Assembly (NCBI GenBank): GCA_016717595.1
Contig: JADKFE010000024.1
Location: 37,844-101,843, forward strand
Source: Deltaproteobacteria bacterium
Lineage (GTDB): Bacteria > Myxococcota_A > UBA796 > CAJQPC01
Length of the DNA stretch: 64,000 nt
Direction: 5' to 3'
Shown: positions 1 through 9,033 of the stretch, one piece after another
Layout: every line of letters begins with the position of its first letter
How positions within the stretch are numbered: the first letter of the stretch is position 1
Notes under the pieces: generated by a model
Seen by the model: the letters and a program-made list of their open reading frames with translations, nothing else
What the model was told of the DNA's origin: nothing
Databases searched by the model: none
Position numbers and translations under genes: made by a program

Positions 1-256
1 TGACGAGCACCCGGCGATCGTCCGGTGACAGGCGGCGGCCCGAGGCCTCGCCGTCGAGGAGGAGCTGCAGCGAGATGACGTCGTCTCCGGCCTCCACGGT
101 CATCGCGAAGGGGCTCGTGACCACGGCGCCGTCTTCAGGGTTGGTGATCCGCACGTCGATGGACTGGGCGAAGCCGTCGGGATCGGGGCCTGGGCGCGTC
201 TGGGGCGATGGCGCGCAGGCGGAGAGGAGCGGCAGGATCATCCAGGTGAAGCGCAT
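1..256 (-). CDS. Lipoprotein fragment with Ig-like domain (3' end outside window)
   Basis: The first 85 codons of a minus-strand gene that runs off the left edge. It begins ATG and encodes a short signal peptide with a lipobox (LLSAC, Cys at residue 14), so it should be a lipidated envelope protein. After a Pro/Asp-rich linker comes a stretch reading like the start of a bacterial Ig-like fold (ITNPEDGAVVTSPFAMTVEA), typical of surface lipoproteins. Function is unknown. It is divergent from the CDF transporter, with only 55 bp between the two starts, so the promoters must overlap. The lipoprotein call is solid; the Ig-like domain is inference. Confidence 0.65.
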   Translation of the reverse strand, partial: MRFTWMILPLLSACAPSPQTRPGPDPDGFAQSIDVRITNPEDGAVVTSPFAMTVEAGDDVISLQLLLDGEASGRRLSPDDRRVLV

Positions 257-311
257 ACCGCACCATAACCCGGCGCGTGTGGGGCTCGTGGGGTGATATC
301 CTCCGCGCACC

Positions 312-1220
312 ATGGCCTCAGACACCTCCCACATCATTCAGTCCCTTCGCGCCAACCTGCTCATCGCGGTCTCAAAAGGCGTCGCGGCGTTCTTCACCGG
401 CTCGGGGGCGATGCTCGCCGAGACGATTCACAGCGCCGCCGACTGCGCAAACCAGCTCTTGCTGCTGCTCGGCGTCAACCGCGCCGCCCAGCCACCAGAC
501 GCCACGCACCCCTTGGGCTACGGGCGATCCTTGTACTTCTGGTCGTTTATGGTGGCGATGCTGCTGTTCACCGGCGGCGGAGTGTTCTCGATCTACGAAG
601 GTGTCCACAAGATGACCCACCCCGAGCCCGTCGAGAACGTGCTCATCGGCGTGGGCACCTTGGGCTTCGCCTTGGTGATTGAGGGCTGGGCGACCTACTC
701 CAACATCAAGACGCTGAACCAACGCCGGGGCGCGGTGCCCTTTGTGCAGTACCTCCGGCAGACCAAAGACTCCGACCTCATCGTGGTCTTCGGCGAGAAC
801 GCCGCCGCCACCTTGGGTTTGGCCTTGGCGCTCATCGCCCTGGGGCTGGCCGAGGTGACGGGTGACCCCCACTGGGACGGCGCGGGCTCCTTGGCCGTGG
901 GCCTGGTGCTCGTCGGCGTGGCGGTGTTCTTGGCCGTTGAGGTCAAGTCGCTGCTCGTCGGAGAGAGCGCGGATCCACTGATTGAGGCCGACATTCGGGC
1001 CTTGCTCAAGGAGGAGAGCGGCGTGGTCGGCGTCGGCAGCGTGCTCACCGTGCAGCAGGGGCCGGGTGAGGTGCTCGTGGCGATGAAGCTGCGCTTCTCG
1101 GCGGAGCTGAGCGCGGCGGCCGTCGCGGCGACGATCAACGCCTTGGAGACTCGGATTCGTGCCCGCCAGCCCTCGGTGCGCTGGTGCTTCGTCGAGCCCG
1201 GCGAAGGCGACGAAGACTGA
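312..1220 (+). CDS. Cation diffusion facilitator (CDF) family transporter
   Basis: A 302-residue inner-membrane transporter with about six hydrophobic segments (roughly residues 12-32, 40-55, 76-97, 112-132, 160-183, 187-212) and a C-terminal cytoplasmic domain. The CDF TM2 motif is seen as AETIHSAADCANQ, with its His and Asp placed for metal binding, and HWDG near residue 186 begins TM6. The block HPLGYGRSLYFWSF, then GGGVFSIYEGVHK, is the pattern of the CDF branch that includes eukaryotic SLC30A9, rather than of FieF or ZitB. CDF proteins export divalent metals (Zn, Mn, Fe, Co) by proton exchange; which metal cannot be read here. It ends 64 bp before the FHA gene. Confidence 0.9.
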   Translation: MASDTSHIIQSLRANLLIAVSKGVAAFFTGSGAMLAETIHSAADCANQLLLLLGVNRAAQPPDATHPLGYGRSLYFWSFMVAMLLFTGGGVFSIYEGVHKMTHPEPVENVLIGVGTLGFALVIEGWATYSNIKTLNQRRGAVPFVQYLRQTKDSDLIVVFGENAAATLGLALALIALGLAEVTGDPHWDGAGSLAVGLVLVGVAVFLAVEVKSLLVGESADPLIEADIRALLKEESGVVGVGSVLTVQQGPGEVLVAMKLRFSAELSAAAVAATINALETRIRARQPSVRWCFVEPGEGDED

Positions 1221-1284
1221 GGGGCCGAGGCCGAGATTCCGCGCGCTCGCCGAGGGGAGGCGCGCTTTGGGATATGCTCTGGGG

Positions 1285-2229
1285 ATGCCGAGCTCGCCTG
1301 AGCCCGCCGCGACACGCGGCGAACCCAACCCCCCGGCCCTCACCCCCCATGTCCGCTTCGTTCTGCCGGACGGTCGCGCCGTGGACGTGCCTCCAGGCGG
1401 CATCTTGGGCCGGATGCCCTCGGCGACCTTACGCCTGGACGACCCTCGCGTCTCCGAGGCCCACGCGCTGTTGAGCCTACGAGGCCGCGGCTTTCGGCTG
1501 CTCGCGCTGCGTGGGCTGCTCCAGGTCGGCAAGGCGCCCACCACAGAGGTCGCCCTCGCCGTGGGGCAGGTGGTGCGCTTGGCGCCCGACCTCGCGCTCA
1601 CCGTCCAGGCCATCGCGCTGCCAGAGTCGCTGCTCGCCGTGGCGCTGCCCGGCCAGGCGCCCCAAGAGCTCTCAAGCCCCGTCTACTCTTTGCTCCACGA
1701 CGGCGCCTTGGTGGGCCGCTACGAGCCCGACGCCAGCGCACATCTCTGGTCTACGTCTGAAGGCTGGATGGTGCGCGCCGCCGCGGGGGAGCCCTCGCCG
1801 CTCCAGGTGGGCACCTTCACCTTGGGCCCCCACACCCTCACCGTGAGCGGCATCCCCCTGGCGGCCGCCGCGGTGAACCCCACCTTGTTCTCGGGGCGCT
1901 TCTTCGCCCCGGTGCGCATCATCACGAACTTCGACATCGCGCGCATCGAGATCGAGGGCCGCGAGCTGTGCTCCATCTCCGGCCACGCCGGGCGGATCCT
2001 CTGTGAGCTGGCGGCGGTGCGGGGCCCGGTGAACTGGGAGATCGTCGCCGGGGAGATCTGGGACGGAGACGACCGGCACACGCTGAGGCAGAGCTGGGAT
2101 CGGGCCCTGGGCACCCTTCGGGGCAAACTTCGCCTGCCCGAGCTTCGCCCGGATCTTGTGCGCGCCGACGGCCACGGCCACATCGAGCTGTTCTTGCAGC
2201 AGGGTGATGAGATCGAGGATCGGGGCTGA
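1285..2229 (+). CDS. FHA domain - winged helix DNA-binding protein
   Basis: 314 residues. I place the start at the ATG at 1285, because the longer frame runs back into the transporter gene. Residues about 20-115 form an FHA domain with the GR of strand 3-4 (ILGRMP) and the SxxH motif (VSEAHALL) that bind phosphothreonine; the usual NG pair is not obvious. A second beta-rich part follows. The last about 90 residues match an OmpR/Trans_reg_C-type winged helix (ILCELAAVRGPVNWEIVAGEIW, then RALGTLRGKLRL, then ADGHGHIEL). It stops one base before the kinase start, so it is very likely a phosphorylation-dependent regulator under the kinase next door. The domain order is the reverse of EmbR, which has its winged helix first. 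Confidence 0.8.
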   Translation: MPSSPEPAATRGEPNPPALTPHVRFVLPDGRAVDVPPGGILGRMPSATLRLDDPRVSEAHALLSLRGRGFRLLALRGLLQVGKAPTTEVALAVGQVVRLAPDLALTVQAIALPESLLAVALPGQAPQELSSPVYSLLHDGALVGRYEPDASAHLWSTSEGWMVRAAAGEPSPLQVGTFTLGPHTLTVSGIPLAAAAVNPTLFSGRFFAPVRIITNFDIARIEIEGRELCSISGHAGRILCELAAVRGPVNWEIVAGEIWDGDDRHTLRQSWDRALGTLRGKLRLPELRPDLVRADGHGHIELFLQQGDEIEDRG

Positions 2230-2230
2230 G

Positions 2231-5001
2231 ATGATCGACCGCCTCCTTGGTCCCCTCGGCCAGATCGCCGCGCAGCATGGCCTCTCCTCAGAGGCCCAAG
2301 ACGCGCTGATTGAGCTCTTCTTGAGTCTTCAGGGGGAGACGATCGGCCTCGTCGGGTCCATCTTGGTGTCTGAGGAGACGGCCTCCGACTCCGGCGAGGG
2401 TGACCCCATCCGTCGGCCCGAGGGCGGCGTGGGGGTTCGTGAGGGCGCGGACAGCACGCAGTCCTGGGTTCACACCGCGGTTGAGGAGACCGAGACCGCC
2501 GTCGCCCACCGCCGCAAGGAGGCCCCGGAGCGCTACGAAGACCAAGGGCTCATCGGCCAAGGCGGCATGGGGGAGGTGCGTCGGGCGCTTGACCGCGCCC
2601 TCAACCGCCGCGTCGCGATCAAGGCGATGCGCGGCGAGCTGATGCAGAACCCCACCTTGTTGCGGCGCTTCACCGACGAGGCCCAGGTCGTCGCCCAGCT
2701 CCAGCACCCCGGCGTCGTGCCCGTGCACGAGCTCGGCTGGCTGCCCGATGGCCGCCCCTACTTCACGATGCCCGAGGTTCGAGGCCGCACCTTGAGCCAT
2801 GTGCTGCGGGAGTACCGCGCGCTCGTCGGTCAAGACGGTCGAAAGGCCGAGCTGAGCCTACGCCGCCTCATCGACATGTTCCACGCCGTCTGCGAGACCG
2901 TGGCCTACGCCCACTCCCGCGGTGTGGTCCACCGGGATCTCAAGCCCGACAACATCATGATCGGGGGCTTCGGCCAGGTGCTCGTGATGGACTGGGGCCT
3001 CGCCAAGGTGGTGAGCCCGGTCTCCGGTGAGCCGGATGAGCCCCACGGCGCCCACGTCGACCTCAGCTTTGGCGTAGACGATGAGGCCGCGGGCCCCGAT
3101 GAGGCGCCCGTGGGCTTCGCTGAAGACGACGACGACCGCCCAGGCACCCAGTTTGGCGCGGTGATCGGCACCCCCAGCTACATGCCCCTGGAGCAGGCCC
3201 AGGGCTGGCTGCACCTGATCTCCCCCGCCACGGACGTCTACTCCTTAGGCGCCATCCTCCACCAGATCCTCACCGGAGAGCCCCCCTTCAAAGGCGACGA
3301 TGGCCGCAAGCTCATCCGCGCCGTGCGCGCGGGGCCGCCAGACCTCTCCCGCCTTCATGACGCCGCCGTGCCCCAAGAGCTGGCCACCATCGCCGAGCGC
3401 GCCTTGGCCCGCCACGCCCAGGACCGCTACCAGCACGCCGGAGAGCTCGCCGAGCAGGTGCTCGCGTGGCTTGACGGCGCTCGCAAACGGGAGCGCGCGC
3501 TGCAGCTCATCGCTGAAGCCCAGGACTGCTGGCCCGCCATCGAGGAGCGCCGATCCCGCGCGGCGGAGCTGACCGTTGAGGCCGAGTCCCTGCGAGAGCA
3601 CATCCCGCCCAGCGCCGGGCCCGAGGACAAACGCCCCCTCTGGGACCGCGAAGATGAGGCCGCGCGCCTGGCCCGAGAGGCCGACGCCTTGGAGGTGGAG
3701 CTGATCCACCTCGCGTACGCCGCCTTGAGCGAGGCCCCAGAGCTGCCCGAGGCCCACGATCTCCTGGCGGAGCACTACCGCGCCCGCCACGCCGAGGCCG
3801 AGGCCCGCCGAGATCGGGTGAGCGCGAACCTCTGGGAGCTGCGCCTGCGCCGCCACGATCGGGGCCAACATCGCGCATGGCTCCAGGGCCACGGCGTGGT
3901 GCATCTGCGCACCGATCCCCCCGGGGTGGAGGTGATCCTCCGGCGTTACGTCGAGCGAGATCGCCGCCTCATCGCTGAAGATCCCCGCGACGTCGGCCCG
4001 AGCCCCGTGCGTGAGCTGGAGCTGCCCCTGGGCAGCTACCTCTTCACTCTGAGCGCCCCCGATCGTTGCTCCGTGCGGGTGCCCGTCGCCCTCCGCCGCC
4101 TTGAGCGTTGGGACGGCGTGCCCCCGTGGGCGGTGGACGCCTTGCCCCTGCGCCTGCCTCCGGCGGGGGTGCTCGCGGACGACGACGTCTTCGTCTCCTC
4201 AGGCTGGTTTCTGAGCGGCGGAGACCCCGACTCCCCAAGCGCCTTGCCCTCGCGCCGCCTGTGGGCCGACGGCTTCGTGATCAAGCGTGATCCCATCACC
4301 AACCGCGAGTACCTCGACTACCTCAACGAGCTCGTGCTCGACGGTCTCATCGACGAGGCCGAGCGCGCCGTGCCCCGGGAGCGCGGCAGCCCCGGCGAGC
4401 CCATCTACGGCCGCGGCGCCGACGGCCGCTATCGCCTCAAGCCCGACAAAGACGGCGACATCTGGCATCTGGAGTGGCCGGTCTGTATGGTCACCTGGAC
4501 CCAGGCGCGCGTTACGCCGCCTGGCGCGCCCAGCGTGAGGCGCTGCCTTGGCGCCTGCCCACGGAGCTTGAGTGGGAGAAGGCCGCGCGTGGTGTCGATG
4601 GCCGGTTTTTCCCTTGGGGGGATCACCTCGATCCCAGCTTCTGCTGCATGTCGCGCAGCCACCTGGGCCGCCCCTTGCCGGCCTCGGTGAGCGACTTCCC
4701 CCTGGACGAGAGCCCCTACGGGGTGCGTGGCCTCGCGGGCAACATGCGCGACTGGTGCCTCGATCTGGTGAGCGCCGAGGGGCAACCGCTCCAAGATCCC
4801 GTGATCGACGAGCGTGTGGTGATCCCGAACATCCCGGCGCTTACCCCCGAGGGCGTCTTCGCCGTCACCCGCGGCGGCTCCTGGATGGCCACCGAGCGCA
4901 ACACCCGCTCGGCGGCGCGCAGCACGATCCGCCTGGGGGCGATCGCCGACTCCATCGGGTTCCGCCTCGCCCGATCCTACCGGCCTCCGGGCCGTGTCTG
5001 A
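2231..5001 (+). CDS. Ser/Thr protein kinase with C-terminal FGE-sulfatase-like domain (one frameshift)
   Basis: A Hanks-type kinase of about 923 residues once one frameshift is bridged. The catalytic domain (about 103-410) has the Gly loop GQGGMGEV, VAIK, HRDLKPDN near 233, DWG in place of DFG near 254, and GTPSYMPLEQA near 313, with an acidic insertion of about 50 residues inside the activation segment. A charged helical linker follows, then from about residue 655 a formylglycine-generating-enzyme/sulfatase-modifying-factor fold ending GSWMATERNTRSAARS. That segment lacks the two catalytic Cys, so it is probably a binding or sensor module. The frame breaks at about 4511: TWTQAR continues as YAAWRAQREAL one frame over, as if one base were missing. 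It is co-transcribed with the FHA-winged-helix gene, which ends one base upstream. It lacks a transmembrane helix. Confidence 0.85.
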
Positions 5002-5022
5002 TCGCCGTCTGATGCACAGATC

Positions 5023-5054
5023 GTTGGACTCGCGCTATTGAGAGGGTGTCCAAC
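5023..5054. repeat. Inverted repeat in the kinase / small-ORF gap
   Basis: GTTGGAC (5023-5029) and GTCCAAC (5048-5054) are perfect 7-bp inverted copies separated by 18 bases. They lie between the kinase stop and the possible small gene at 5068. There is no T tract, so it does not look like an intrinsic terminator; an operator or leader structure is possible. Confidence 0.3.
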
Positions 5055-5067
5055 CAACGGAGTGTTT

Positions 5068-5226
5068 ATGCCCTCGACCCCGCCTGTCCTCGACCTTGAC
5101 TCGACCCTGAAGCCCCTCGACGGGCCCAAGCTCGCCGGTGACAGCCAGGATCACAACCCGGACTTCGCGCCCAAGCCCGTGAGCTCGACGTCCAAAGAGA
5201 CGAACAGCACCGCGCCGACGCGCTGA
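5068..5226 (+). CDS. Possible small acidic protein of unknown function
   Basis: A 52-codon frame starting ATG, seven bases after GGAG, ending TGA. The product is Pro/Ser/Asp-rich (MPSTPPVLDLDSTLKPLDGP...), without hydrophobic segments or a recognisable domain. It lies between the kinase gene and the convergent FHA gene, 11 bp from the latter. The good ribosome-binding site and the use of an otherwise empty 230-bp gap support it; its small size and lack of a family argue against. It might be a small substrate of the neighbouring kinase, since it has many Ser/Thr, but that is only a guess. Confidence 0.4.
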   Translation: MPSTPPVLDLDSTLKPLDGPKLAGDSQDHNPDFAPKPVSSTSKETNSTAPTR

Positions 5227-5237
5227 GGCGCGGCGGA

Positions 5238-5543
5238 TCAGGCCTCGGGCGGCCCGGCGTCGATGAGCTGATAGCTGATCTCGACGTGGCCAAACGAGAG
5301 CTGATCCCCTTCTTTGAGGGCCACCCAGGTCTGCGGCGGCACGGCTCGTTTGTTGACGACCGTGCCGTTTGAGCTCTGAAGATCCATCACGAACCAGTGG
5401 CCCTCGTGGAACTGGATCAGCGCGTGGTTCGACGAGACCTCTTGATAAAGCAGGCGAAGATCCGCCTCGGGCCCCCGGCCGACGCTGTGCTGGGGCTTGA
5501 GGGAGATCTGCAGGCGTGAGCCGTTGGCGACAAGCTTACCCAT
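5238..5543 (-). CDS. Stand-alone FHA domain protein
   Basis: 101 residues, almost entirely one forkhead-associated domain with all the canonical phosphothreonine-binding residues: SVGRGP (Gly-Arg), SSNHALI (SxxH) and SSNGTVVN (Asn-Gly). It has no signal peptide or membrane segment, so it should be cytoplasmic. It follows the M48-like gene on the same strand after 63 bp and faces the kinase locus. With the kinase and the FHA-winged-helix protein nearby, it probably works as an adaptor in the same phosphosignalling circuit (inference from proximity). Confidence 0.88.
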   Translation of the reverse strand: MGKLVANGSRLQISLKPQHSVGRGPEADLRLLYQEVSSNHALIQFHEGHWFVMDLQSSNGTVVNKRAVPPQTWVALKEGDQLSFGHVEISYQLIDAGPPEA

Positions 5544-5606
5544 GGGGGGTCCTCCGAGGCGGGGTGTAATCTGCCCCGTTCATCGGGCGCTGGGAAGGGG
5601 CTTTGA

Positions 5607-8078
5607 TCAGCCTGGAGTCGGCGCCACAGCGCCGCGGGCCTGGGCGTACTCTTCGCTTAGCCAGAAGCTCACCAACGCGGCGACCCGAACGGCGAGATCC
5701 TGGTGCACCACGACGCCGCCGGGGCCTCGCCGGGACAAGGCGCGGCCGATGCCGTGACGCTCGACGATCGACAGCTCGGCTTTGATCTCGGGGTCGGTGA
5801 GCAGCATGGCGCGCAGCGCCGCGTGGAGATCGCCGCAGACGATGAGCCCGGCGCGATCCGCGGTGAGCTGCATGACGCGGTGGGCGGCGACGAGCTCCGA
5901 GCGGCGCACAGAGACGCTGCCGCCGCGGCCGATGGAGAGCGCGCCGGGCTCGGCGGTGATCGCCGGGGAGACGGTGGGGCTCAGCCAGCGGCTCGCGTCG
6001 GTGACGAGCTGGGAGATGACGACGGCGTTTTTGCTCAAAGGGTCGATTCGTTTGAGGGTCTCGACGGAGAACATCGAGCTTGTGGCCTTGAGCACCCGCG
6101 GGTCGCCCAGGAGTTTGCCAACCCCGGCGCCGCCCAAGGTGAACGCGCTCGCCGTGGTGGACAGCGCCGTGCGCAGCTTGTCCAAGGCGCCATCCCAGAC
6201 CTCAGCGCTCGTCACCCGGGTGTGTTTGAAGCGTAGGTGCGCCAGCTCCGCGCCCAGGGCAAAACGCAGCTCCGCCGGGCTTAAGTAGACATCGGACTCC
6301 TCATTGAGGTGCTGCCCGCCCACGAGCACAAAGGGCTGGGCGGCCTCAAAGGCGTGAACTCCCTCGCCGAGCTCCCCGTGGGAGAGGTAAATCTCCAACC
6401 CGGGCATGCCCAAGGCCATCGCCACGTCGGCCAAGGCGTCGATGAGCGCGCCGTGGCGTTTGGGCGACGGCCGCTCGCAGTATTTGCGGAGCGCGGCCTG
6501 ATCCGGCGCCGCCTGCTTCGCCAGCCAGCCCTGAAGCCAGCCCAAGGCGCCTCCTTGGCGGGCGAGGGGATGCTGCACCGTGGACTGAATCAAGGCGTCG
6601 GGCATGCTGTGCAGCGGAGGGGACGGCGGCGCGACGGCGTGGGTGAAGCTCTCTAAGGCCGATCGTGCGGCCCGGGCGCGCTCGGCGATGGGCGCGTCGG
6701 GGAGCTGCAGCAGCTCATCGAGGCGCTGGGGCACCAGGGGTTGCAGCCGCGCGAGCTGGATGAGGGTGGCCAAGGCCCGGGTGGGGTCGTCGGCCTCGGC
6801 CAAGGCGAGCAGCTCCAACAGCCGCGCCCGGTGCCGCTGCCCGGCCTCGCCGGTGGTGAGGTCGGCGCCCTCAGGGGGCAAGAGGTCGAGGAGGCCCTCA
6901 TCAGGGAGGCGCTGCAATGACGTGCTGATCAGCGCCCTCGCGCTCTCGCGCTGCCCGGCCAGGAGCAGGTGCTCGGCGAGCTCGATGTCCGCCCGGGCCT
7001 GGGCGCCGGGGCTGGTGTCTTGCTCTACGCGCAGGCGCCAGGCGAGGCGGTGGGTGGGCAAGAGCCACTCGGCCTCGGTGGGCTCGGCCTCGACCGCCCC
7101 GGCGATGAGGCGCAGCAGACGATCCACGGGGATGGCCCAGCGGTCGAGCAAGAGCGCGAAGGCCTCGGCGCCCAGGCCCGTTCGGCGCACGGCCAGGGTG
7201 AGGCTGGGGTGGGTCTCGCCCCGGGCCAAGGCGGCGAGCAGGCGGTGAAGGGCGTTTCCGCGGCCCTCAAGGGTGGTGAGCAGGCGGATCGCCGCGCTGG
7301 GGTGGGCGGCGAGGTTCAGCCGGGCGATCTCCAGCGCCCGCTCTTCAGGCGGCAAGCCGGTCAGCGGCGCGAGCTCGTCATACCGTTTGGCCGTGGCAGA
7401 GGTCACGCTGAGCTGGTGCCCGCCGACGCTCAGGCGGTCGGCCCGGGCCAAGGCGGCGTGGTGGCTCATGGGCTCGTTGGGCAAGGTGACCTGCCACACG
7501 TCCCCCACAGGGCCGATCGCCACCAGCAGCGCGCGGGTGGCGGTGAGCACAAACCGCACCGGGGCCTTCGCCGCGGCGGAGATCGTGGACTCGACGGCCT
7601 GCTCGTCGCCGGTCTCCATCACCGCGAGCAGAGACTCCTCGGGCCCAAGCGCGCCGGTGAGCCAGCGGGCGAGGGGATCGTCGGACTCAAGCTGGATGAA
7701 GCGCCCGTCGAGGTCCGGTGCGCGGCGATCGTGGGGCACGCCCAGGGCCAGACGACCCAAGGCCAACGCGCGACGAACCTCTCCGCTCTCTCGCAGAGGC
7801 ACCCCATAAGTGCGGCCATCGACGGTGATGCGATCCCCAAACAGGCGCTGCTCGTAGCGCAGGGTGGGGTTGCGGCCCAAGGGGTAGACGACGCCGTCTT
7901 CAGCGCTGCGGGCGATGACGAAGTAGACGCCGTGATCGTTCTGGGCCAGGGCCGGGGCCACGTCAACCCCCCCCGCCAAGGGCGCCTCGCCGTCTAAGGG
8001 GATCACCCGCGCCGGGGCGGGCAGGCCCTCCCGGTGGAAGAGCTGGCTGACCCGCTCGACGAGCTCCGCGCGGCTCAC
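5607..8078 (-). CDS. Large protein with degenerate M48-metallopeptidase-like C-terminal region
   Basis: 823 residues from a GTG start that overlaps the stop of the upstream SPFH gene (GTGA), so translation is coupled. The first about 480 residues are alpha-helical, Leu/Ala/Arg-rich and unrecognised. Around residues 590-660 the text (PFVLVGGQHL..., LSPAELRFALGAELAHLRFKH) aligns by eye with M48 peptidases, where HELGHI would sit. Here the first His of HEXXH is Ala and the second is Leu, so zinc catalysis is not expected. It has no signal peptide. Pairing with a membrane-anchored SPFH protein recalls HtpX/SPFH-type membrane quality control, but a scaffold role is equally possible. Confidence 0.6.
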   Translation of the reverse strand: MSRAELVERVSQLFHREGLPAPARVIPLDGEAPLAGGVDVAPALAQNDHGVYFVIARSAEDGVVYPLGRNPTLRYEQRLFGDRITVDGRTYGVPLRESGEVRRALALGRLALGVPHDRRAPDLDGRFIQLESDDPLARWLTGALGPEESLLAVMETGDEQAVESTISAAAKAPVRFVLTATRALLVAIGPVGDVWQVTLPNEPMSHHAALARADRLSVGGHQLSVTSATAKRYDELAPLTGLPPEERALEIARLNLAAHPSAAIRLLTTLEGRGNALHRLLAALARGETHPSLTLAVRRTGLGAEAFALLLDRWAIPVDRLLRLIAGAVEAEPTEAEWLLPTHRLAWRLRVEQDTSPGAQARADIELAEHLLLAGQRESARALISTSLQRLPDEGLLDLLPPEGADLTTGEAGQRHRARLLELLALAEADDPTRALATLIQLARLQPLVPQRLDELLQLPDAPIAERARAARSALESFTHAVAPPSPPLHSMPDALIQSTVQHPLARQGGALGWLQGWLAKQAAPDQAALRKYCERPSPKRHGALIDALADVAMALGMPGLEIYLSHGELGEGVHAFEAAQPFVLVGGQHLNEESDVYLSPAELRFALGAELAHLRFKHTRVTSAEVWDGALDKLRTALSTTASAFTLGGAGVGKLLGDPRVLKATSSMFSVETLKRIDPLSKNAVVISQLVTDASRWLSPTVSPAITAEPGALSIGRGGSVSVRRSELVAAHRVMQLTADRAGLIVCGDLHAALRAMLLTDPEIKAELSIVERHGIGRALSRRGPGGVVVHQDLAVRVAALVSFWLSEEYAQARGAVAPTPG

Positions 8079-8995
8079 TTCTTGTCTCCTTTGAGGGCGT
8101 TGATCGCCTCCATGACCTCCACCGGCACGGCGAGGATCACGGTGTTGGAGGGGGAGGAGCCCAGGCCGTCGAGGGTCTGGAGCGTGCGGAGCTGCATGGC
8201 GCCGGGGCTCGTGGCCATGGTCGTCGCGGCGGCGGCGAGGTTCAGCGCGGCGTCGCGGTCCCCCTCGGCTTTGGTGATCGTCGCGCGCTTCTCACGCTCG
8301 GCGCTCGCTTGGCGGGACATCATGCGCTTGAGGTCTTCAGGCATGTTGATGTCCAGAAGCCGGATCGAGTCGATGTGAATGCCCCACGAGGTCGAGTGCG
8401 CCTCGACCATCTGCTCAATGCTCGCCTGGATCTGGTCCCGCTCCGAGAGCAGCTCGTCCAGAGACATGCCGCCGATCACGTCGCGGAGGCTGGCCTGGGC
8501 GTACTGCGAGATGGCGAAGCGGTAGTCTTGCACCGTGGTGACGGCCTTCTCCGGGTCATCCACGCGGAAGAACAGCACGCCGTCGACGTTCACGGGCACG
8601 TTGTCCTTGGTGATCACCTGCTGGTGCGGGATGTCGAGGGTGAGCGTGCGGGTGTCTACGAACCGCACGTTGTCCATCACCGGGAAGATGTACATCACCC
8701 CCGGGCCGTCGATCTTGTGAAGTTTGCCCAAGCGCAGCACGACCCCGCGCTCCCACTGCGCGGCGACGCGGAGGATCCGGCTGGCCCACAGCGCGACGAT
8801 GAAGCCGAGGGTGGCGATGAGCGGCAGCGCCAGCGGCCCGCCGACGATGAGCCCGAGCCCACAGAACAGACCGAAGATCCCGAAGAAGATCACCAGCCGC
8901 AGACCGCCGCCCAAGGAGACGTGCTCATGCTGCCGCTTGGCGTATTGCTTGGAGAGGATCTGGGTGACCTCGGTGAGATCAGGCTGCTCCGACAT
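8075..8995 (-). CDS. SPFH / band-7 (stomatin-like) membrane protein
   Basis: 306 residues from the ATG at 8995; the longer frame runs antisense into pepP and is not needed. Two adjacent hydrophobic segments (about 32-80) form a membrane hairpin, followed by the band-7/PHB core: WERGVVLRLGKLHKIDGPGVMYIFPVMDNV, then DNVPVNVDGVLFFRVDDPEKAV, and the Ala/Glu-rich coiled coil ASAEREKRATITKAEGD. The C-terminus ends in EAINALKGDKK. These proteins oligomerise at the inner membrane and often regulate proteases. The M48-like gene starts inside its stop codon, supporting a joint role. Confidence 0.92.
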   Translation of the reverse strand: MSEQPDLTEVTQILSKQYAKRQHEHVSLGGGLRLVIFFGIFGLFCGLGLIVGGPLALPLIATLGFIVALWASRILRVAAQWERGVVLRLGKLHKIDGPGVMYIFPVMDNVRFVDTRTLTLDIPHQQVITKDNVPVNVDGVLFFRVDDPEKAVTTVQDYRFAISQYAQASLRDVIGGMSLDELLSERDQIQASIEQMVEAHSTSWGIHIDSIRLLDINMPEDLKRMMSRQASAEREKRATITKAEGDRDAALNLAAAATTMATSPGAMQLRTLQTLDGLGSSPSNTVILAVPVEVMEAINALKGDKK

Positions 8996-9033
8996 CTTGG
9001 CTCCTGGGCGCGTTTGCGTGTGGTGGTAGGGAC

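Noticed and set aside
372..1613. A 413-codon minus-strand frame across the CDF transporter and FHA gene
   Set aside because: It overlaps two well-supported genes on the other strand and has Arg/Ser/Gly-rich shadow composition.
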